From NCBI GenBank assembly GCA_027068235.1, contig JAMOUE010000375.1:1-6115 (forward strand): a stretch of 6,115 nt of DNA, read 5' to 3'. The stretch comes from Deltaproteobacteria bacterium (lineage in GTDB: Bacteria > Desulfobacterota > Dissulfuribacteria > Dissulfuribacterales > QOAL01). The position numbers and the translations under genes are program-made. Positions 1-3,424 of the stretch are shown piece after piece; position 1 is the first letter of the stretch; each line of letters begins with the position of its first letter. The notes under the pieces are model-generated. The model searched no databases, had not been told where the DNA came from, and saw nothing but the letters and a program-made list of their open reading frames with translations.

Positions 1-615
1 GTTAGCTCCTTTAGCGGCAGCCCTTCTGAAGGCTTTGCTCCTTTAAGCGTAAGCTTTATATGTGAGGGCACAGATAGTGACGGAAGCATAGAGAGTTATG
101 AGTTTGATTTTGGAGACGGTAGCGATGTACTAACTTCTGATAGTGGAAGCGTGAACCACACTTATTCAAGTGCAGGAGAATATGAGGCCCGTTGCAAGGT
201 TTATGATGACAAGGGCGCTGTTGCTGTTTCAGAGCCTGTAACAATCGTAGTTAGTGAGCTTGAGCCAAGCTGGTATGATATCACTGAGGATGTTAATGTT
301 GAGCGTTCACCACGTACGCTATATGACAGAATCAACCAATGCTTCTTTGTGTATCTAACCCTGACAAATACTTCAGGCTCTGATATCATCGGCCCGGTCC
401 GTATGGTGCTAAATTCAAGCACTATACCTTTAAGCGATGCTTCGACTCCGGGGCTTGATCCTGATGGCTATACAGAAGACGGGAAGCCTTATTTCATAGT
501 TGTCCCAGATGGTGAAAACTGGGTAAATGGTGAAAGCCTCGACCAAATACGGCTTGACTTTGAACGGATAAGAAAGCGGCTCGAATTTGAGCTTAGGTTT
601 GAGCAGTATAGGTAA
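1..615 (+). CDS. C-terminal part of a secreted PKD-domain protein (5' end missing)
   Basis: The frame is open from base 1 to the TAA at 613-615, giving 204 residues of a protein whose start lies upstream. Residues about 1-84 read as a PKD (polycystic kidney disease-like) beta-sandwich: an APLSVSF strand, a DSDGSIESYEFDFGDG segment around the family's hallmark FGDG, HTYSSAGEYEA matching the HTY..GxY signature, and a closing VTIVVS strand. Residues about 90-204 form a second domain with a VYLTLTNTSGSDIIGPV stretch, which resembles the conserved C-terminal beta domain of many surface proteins of anaerobic deltaproteobacteria (my recollection, not a search). PKD domains normally lie outside the cell and mediate binding or spacing, so a surface or secreted role is inferred. 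No catalytic module, sorting signal or membrane anchor is visible in this part. A GTG at 151 could be called as a start, but it lies inside the PKD domain and is not the true one. Transcription ends at the terminator just downstream. Confidence 0.88.
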   Translation, partial: VSSFSGSPSEGFAPLSVSFICEGTDSDGSIESYEFDFGDGSDVLTSDSGSVNHTYSSAGEYEARCKVYDDKGAVAVSEPVTIVVSELEPSWYDITEDVNVERSPRTLYDRINQCFFVYLTLTNTSGSDIIGPVRMVLNSSTIPLSDASTPGLDPDGYTEDGKPYFIVVPDGENWVNGESLDQIRLDFERIRKRLEFELRFEQYR

Positions 616-655
616 GCGTTTTAGACAGGATCAAGATCAAGAACGCAATATGCCA

Positions 656-687
656 GGGGGCTTTTAAAGCCCCCTTTTATATTTTTT
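656..687 (+). terminator. Rho-independent terminator of the PKD gene
   Basis: GGGGGC (656-661) pairs perfectly with GCCCCC (669-674). The intervening TTTTAAA can add TTT/AAA pairs at the top. A T-rich tail follows (TTTTATATTTTTT, 675-687). It begins 41 bases after the PKD stop codon, so it terminates that gene. Confidence 0.9.
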
Positions 688-833
688 GAAGGCGCAAAAG
701 ACGATGGCAAATTGCATTGATTTATTGCTGTCATTGTGATGAGGCCCTTTGAGGGGCTGATAAAGCAACATTATGCTGTTCTACTAAAGTAGCCCATGCA
801 AGAACATTTCTGTCTCCTGCCCAAAAGCCCCCT

Positions 834-1031
834 CGTCATTGCGAGGAGGCGCGGATGCGCCGACGAAGCAATCTCAAACGGCCTTGCTTCTTTATTTATT
901 TATTCCCCACTTCCTTCCTTCCTTCCTTTCTTCCTTCCTTCCTCCTACAAACAACAGCATTTTTATACACTTATACGCTGCGAAGCCGAAGGGGATTGCT
1001 TCGGTCGCTTTCTGCTCCCTCGCAATGACAG
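834..1031. repeat. Imperfect palindromic (MITE-like) repeat element
   Basis: The left arm (834-875) contains GTCATTGCGAGG and, about 16 bases on, CGAAGCAATCTC. The right arm (992-1031), read on the minus strand, contains GTCATTGCGAGG and CGAAGCAATCCC in the same order and nearly the same spacing. The arms are thus about 40-bp inverted repeats separated by roughly 116 bases. The CATTGCGAG...GAAGCAATC arm sequence is one I recognise as a widely dispersed intergenic repeat in many bacterial genomes. Its mobility and function are not established by anything here. The centre has no open frame and consists largely of TTTA and TTCC simple sequence. No target-site duplication is evident by eye. Confidence 0.8.
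910..946. repeat. TTCC microsatellite / homopyrimidine tract
   Basis: Thirty-seven consecutive pyrimidines made of TTCC tetranucleotides, with one TTTC interruption near 927-930. It is preceded at 891-904 by three and a half TTTA units. It sits in the centre of the inverted-repeat element. Tracts like this change length by strand slippage and, being near mirror-symmetric homopyrimidine, could adopt triplex DNA. Both points are inferred from composition only. Confidence 0.85.
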
Positions 1032-1062
1032 GTGTTATGCATCTGTGATTGCAGATGGTGTG

Positions 1063-1090
1063 TGATGCGTGATGCATGGTGCGCGGTGCG
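1063..1090. repeat. Four degenerate tandem heptamers
   Basis: Four contiguous 7-bp units: TGATGCG, TGATGCA, TGGTGCG and CGGTGCG. Each differs from its neighbour at one or two bases, which indicates tandem duplication followed by drift. The array starts about 30 bases beyond the right arm of the palindromic element and is non-coding. No function is apparent. Confidence 0.65.
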
Positions 1091-1255
1091 TTGAAGATTG
1101 CCTTGTTCCCTACTTACTTTAATAAAGCTAAATGGGAAAAGGTAGTTCTCGCTGTGACCAGGTGGGGTACAATGTTTTATGAAATTGGTGTGGCCTTTAG
1201 TGGCCTTACAATAAGAAAAGAAGGGATTCTATCAATAAAGAAAGATGTAGTAAGG

Positions 1256-1855
1256 TTATAAGAGATTAAATTGTTTTAATATTTCAGCAAACTCGCTATT
1301 TTTTCTTGCAAATGCCCTAAGAGCCATTATGAAGTCTTGAAGTTTTCCTTCCTTTTCAATGCGTTCAATGGCCTCATTGGTAGCCTGGCGTATAATGGTT
1401 CTCCTGTCCCAATATGCAAAACCAATGACAACAGCAGTCAATGAGGTAAATATCCCGGCAAGTATCCACAGGAATGTAAACATCTCCTCAAATCTCTTGT
1501 TCATCTGTTCAAATCTTTTATCCACCTGTTCGAATCTCTTGTCCACCTGCTCAAACCTTTTATCCATTTCTCTTTGGAGTATTTCAAACCTTTTATCCAC
1601 TTGCTCGAAGCGTTTATCCATTTCTCTTTGAAGTATTTCAAACCTTTTATCCATTTCTCTTTGCAATATTTCAAGTTTTTTGTCCACATAATAGATGATA
1701 AACTGGGTGTCTTTAGATAGACCCGTTGGCAGAGGAGGCATTTTTTCATTGTTATCAGACGCAAAGAGGTATGACGGAGTGAAAATGAAGAAGGCGAGTA
1801 GTAATATGTTGAATATAGTAGTAAGAAATAACCTAATGTTTTTAGTTGATTTCAT
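1256..1855 (-). CDS. Exported coiled-coil protein with one membrane segment, unknown function
   Basis: 199 residues. Residues 1-32 resemble a signal peptide: basic start (MKSTKNIR), a hydrophobic stretch (9-26) and a possible cleavage after SYLFA. A short proline-rich linker (MPPLP) follows. Residues about 48-125 form a coiled coil built from repeated units ending in DKRF: three 11-residue EILQREMDKRF units (62-72, 73-83, 91-101), three 7-residue EQVDKRF units (84-90, 102-108, 109-115) and one EQMNKRF (116-122). Residues about 127-147 are a membrane helix. A charged tail (WDRRT... to residue 199) follows, so the coiled coil would lie outside the membrane and the tail in the cytoplasm. The start is supported by GGAAGGTGG seven bases upstream (plus-strand 1863-1871) and a strong promoter further up. 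I recall similar repeat-bearing unknowns in thermophilic and sulfate-reducing bacteria, but no function. It is transcribed away from the Hdr operon. Confidence 0.85.
   Translation of the reverse strand: MKSTKNIRLFLTTIFNILLLAFFIFTPSYLFASDNNEKMPPLPTGLSKDTQFIIYYVDKKLEILQREMDKRFEILQREMDKRFEQVDKRFEILQREMDKRFEQVDKRFEQVDKRFEQMNKRFEEMFTFLWILAGIFTSLTAVVIGFAYWDRRTIIRQATNEAIERIEKEGKLQDFIMALRAFARKNSEFAEILKQFNLL
1490..1672 (-). repeat. Coding tandem repeats (33-bp and 21-bp units)
   Basis: The DNA behind residues 62-122 of the coiled-coil protein consists of near-identical 33-bp units (EILQREMDKRF) and 21-bp units (EQVDKRF). Both share the same DKRF-coding end, and both are multiples of three, so gain or loss of a unit keeps the frame. 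The nucleotide identity between units suggests recent duplication or ongoing slippage. Confidence 0.85.
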
Positions 1856-1909
1856 AGATTGTCCACCTTCCAGATCACGGCTTAAGATCTGATGTAACCA
1901 TCTATTCCG

Positions 1910-1938
1910 ACTATATGGTTGGCCATGTGGTATGTCAA
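1910..1938 (-). promoter_or_regulatory. Sigma70-type promoter of the coiled-coil gene
   Basis: On the minus strand, a perfect TTGACA -35 box (plus-strand 1933-1938) is followed by exactly 17 bases and then TATAGT (1910-1915), five of six matching the -10 consensus. Transcription would start near 1903, leaving a leader of about 48 bases before the ATG at 1855. One copy of the GTTGGCCAT repeat lies in the spacer. Confidence 0.7.
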
Positions 1939-1964
1939 GAAAATGGATGGGGGATGTTGGCCAT
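1918..1964. promoter_or_regulatory. Repeated GTTGGCCAT sites flanking the -35 box (possible operator)
   Basis: The 9-mer GTTGGCCAT occurs at 1918-1926, inside the spacer of the minus-strand promoter, and again at 1956-1964, upstream of its -35 box. The starts are 38 bases apart, and each copy contains the palindrome TGGCCA. The placement would suit a repressor or activator binding two sites, but no regulator gene is present here and chance repetition is possible. Confidence 0.25.
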
Positions 1965-2057
1965 CAAGATTTTTTGATATGGTTTTAAATTTGAGCCTGT
2001 GCCCTTAATTTTTGTTGTTTTCCACTCTCAATTGAAATAAATTGTCTTGTTATTAAT

Positions 2058-2084
2058 TTGACAAAGTCCATTTAAGAATATAGG
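2058..2084 (+). promoter_or_regulatory. Putative sigma70-type promoter of the Hdr operon
   Basis: A perfect TTGACA (2058-2063) is followed after 15 bases by TATAGG (2079-2084), four of six matching the -10 consensus. A TAGGAA at 17-base spacing is an alternative -10. Transcription would begin near 2090, giving a leader of about 70 bases. The -35 is convincing and the -10 is not. Confidence 0.5.
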
Positions 2085-2150
2085 AATGTAGGGAGCCAAT
2101 GCTTTGGCAACTAATATGTTGCCTTTTTGTCTTTTTTGTTTCTGTCTTTC

Positions 2151-2155
2151 AGGGG
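2151..2155 (+). promoter_or_regulatory. Ribosome binding site that decides the start at 2162
   Basis: AGGGG lies six bases before ATG 2162. The upstream in-frame ATG at 2099 has GGGAG only three bases away, too close, and would add a 21-residue hydrophobic leader that a cytoplasmic iron-sulfur protein of this family should not have. The start at 2162 is therefore preferred. Confidence 0.7.
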
Positions 2156-2161
2156 ATTAAA

Positions 2162-3424
2162 ATGGATAAAGAAATAGTTGATCTGTCATCTGTCAGGGCC
2201 AAGGTCAAGAAACAGATTGAAAAGGCTGTTCCTGATGCGAGAATAGATTACTGTCTTACGTGTGGACTTTGTGTTAGTGGTTGTCCGGCATCTGGAATAG
2301 AGGGGCTGGACCCTCGAAAGTTTCTAAGGCTTTTTGTTCTTGGCCAAGATCAGGAAATTCTTGATACCAACTGGATATATTCGTGCACCATGTGTCAGCG
2401 GTGCAGGTATGCCTGTCCAATGGGCATAGATGTTGGCAGAATAGTCTATGAGATCAGGGGCATGAGACCAAAAGAAAAACGCCCCAAAAATCTCCAAAGA
2501 TCGTGTGATCTGCAAAAGCAAAGTAACAGTACAGGCATACCAAATGAGGATTTTGTCTGGGTAGTGAATGATGTGCTTGAAGAGGTGCGAGAGAACGAGC
2601 CGCAGTGGAGAGATCTTCAGGCACCCATAGACAAAAAGGGCGCCCTCTACTACCTGAACCAGAATGCAAAGGAGCCTACTGTTGAGCCTGAAGAGATGGT
2701 GCCTCTCTGGAAGATTCTTCATGTTGCAGGAATCGACTGGACATACTCTTCCAAGTGGTGGGATGGTGCAAATTACTGCCTTTTTACTGGAGATCCGCAA
2801 GACTGGGAGTACACTGTTAGAAAGCAGGCAGAGGTGGTGGATGAGCTGGGCTGCCGTTACTACATAAACACCGAGTGAGGCCATATGTTCTATGCAACCC
2901 TGGAAGGGTTGCGCCGCTTCAACATCCCGCACAAGTTTGAATTCATAAGTGTCATTTCCCTTTATGCCCAGCTTATAAGAGAAGGCAGGCTCAAGGTAGA
3001 TCCGTCTTGGAATAAAGAAGGGCTAAAGTTCACCTGTCAGGACCCGTGTAAATTGGTAAGGCAAGGTCTTGGAGATGGTGTGGCCGAGGACCTTCGTTTT
3101 GTCATAAAGGCAGTGGCAGGAGAAGAAAATTTTGTGGATACCTGGCCTAGGTTTTCAAACAACTACTGTTGTGGCGGCGGCGGCGGAGCGCTACAAGCGG
3201 GTTTTGTAGAAAACAGACGTAAATATGGAAAGGTCAAGTTTGATCAACTGGCAGCAACCGGGGCAGATGTTGTTATAACACCTTGTCATAACTGTCATAC
3301 CCAGATACTGGACGTATGTGAGTATTATGGTGGAAATTGGAAGACCACTCATTTGTGGAATTGGCTGGAAAAGGCCTTGGTTTTAGATAATAAGGGCAAG
3401 GTTGGGAAGGAAGAGGAATCATGA
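2162..3424 (+). CDS. Selenocysteine-containing HdrD-like (HdrC-HdrB fusion) iron-sulfur oxidoreductase
   Basis: I read this as one 420-residue cytoplasmic protein in which TGA 2876-2878 is Sec239. Residues 31-41 and 75-85 hold two ferredoxin motifs (C31, C34, C37, C41-P; C75, C78, C81, C85-P), the HdrC-like part, suited to two [4Fe-4S] clusters. Residues about 165-241 are a degenerate CCG domain: the CC pair is replaced by NYCLFTGD, and it ends in E-U-G-H, where homologues such as DsrK/HdrD have E-C-G-H as I recall. Residues about 290-380 are an intact CCG domain (C292/C296, C336-C337-G, C375-x2-C378), which in HdrB binds a non-cubane [4Fe-4S] cluster and performs disulfide chemistry. No membrane helices are seen. 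The role inferred is electron exchange between HdrA and a thiol/disulfide or other redox partner; the substrate is unknown. It overlaps hdrA by ATGA. If the TGA were a stop, the gene would be split in mid-domain. Confidence 0.85.
2876..2878 (+). other. In-frame UGA read as selenocysteine (Sec239)
   Basis: The reading frame continues without any other stop for 181 codons after this TGA. The flanking codons spell T-E-(U)-G-H-M, matching the T-E-C-G-H motif expected in this family, so the TGA replaces a conserved cysteine. The downstream part has no independent domain start and carries the catalytic CCG cluster. A sequencing error of TGC or TGT to TGA is the main alternative, but it would not explain the hairpin just downstream. 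Confidence 0.85.
2885..2925 (+). promoter_or_regulatory. Bacterial SECIS-like hairpin
   Basis: GCAACCC (2894-2900) pairs perfectly with GGGTTGC (2906-2912) around the 5-base loop TGGAA (2901-2905). A T-G wobble extends it at 2893/2913. A lower stem is possible: ATGTT (2885-2889) with AACAT (2921-2925), across an asymmetric internal loop. The apical loop begins 22 bases after the UGA and has G at its second and third positions. Known bacterial SECIS elements lie inside the coding region just after the UGA, with a small loop that has a G at its start, about 16-37 bases away. It would recruit SelB carrying Sec-tRNA. Confidence 0.8.

Larger units (their letters stand above)
616..1255. other. Gene-free region with repeats
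   Basis: About 640 bases between the PKD gene and the coiled-coil gene on the opposite strand contain no reading frame that I believe. They contain the terminator, an imperfect inverted-repeat element (834-1031) with a pyrimidine microsatellite inside it, and a degenerate heptamer array (1063-1090). Bases 688-833 and 1092-1255 show no structure I can name. Short open frames here (for example 1076-1261, plus strand) start inside repeat DNA, lack a ribosome binding site and look like chance. No tRNA or CRISPR pattern is visible. Confidence 0.7.

Noticed and set aside
741..760. Possible small hairpin in the gap (AGGCCC...GGGGCT)
   Set aside because: The stem has a central mismatch and no T-tract follows, so it is not a terminator and too weak to annotate.
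796..1065. Open frames through the palindromic element, up to 89 codons
   Set aside because: They translate inverted-repeat arms and TTCC simple sequence into serine-, leucine- and proline-rich strings. They are artefacts of the repeat.
1076..1261. Plus-strand open frame of 61 codons
   Set aside because: It starts inside the heptamer array, has no ribosome binding site and no recognisable motif, and its end overlaps the 3' end of the opposite-strand gene.
1963..1978. Small inverted repeat ATCAA...TTGAT in the divergent intergenic region
   Set aside because: Only five A/T-rich pairs. It is expected by chance and does not sit at either promoter.
2099..2161. Upstream in-frame ATG giving a 21-residue hydrophobic leader on the HdrD-like protein
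   Set aside because: Its GGGAG is only three bases from the ATG, while ATG 2162 has AGGGG at a good spacing. A hydrophobic leader does not fit a cytoplasmic partner of HdrA.
2324..2932. Long minus-strand open frame of 202 codons opposite the HdrD-like gene
   Set aside because: It is antisense to well-supported iron-sulfur motifs and crosses the SECIS hairpin, with no domain or start signal of its own.
2885..3424. A separate gene for a 179-residue HdrB-like protein
   Set aside because: It is in the same frame as the preceding frame, lacks the first half of the domain it completes, and follows a UGA at a conserved cysteine with a SECIS-like hairpin. One selenoprotein explains all of this better.
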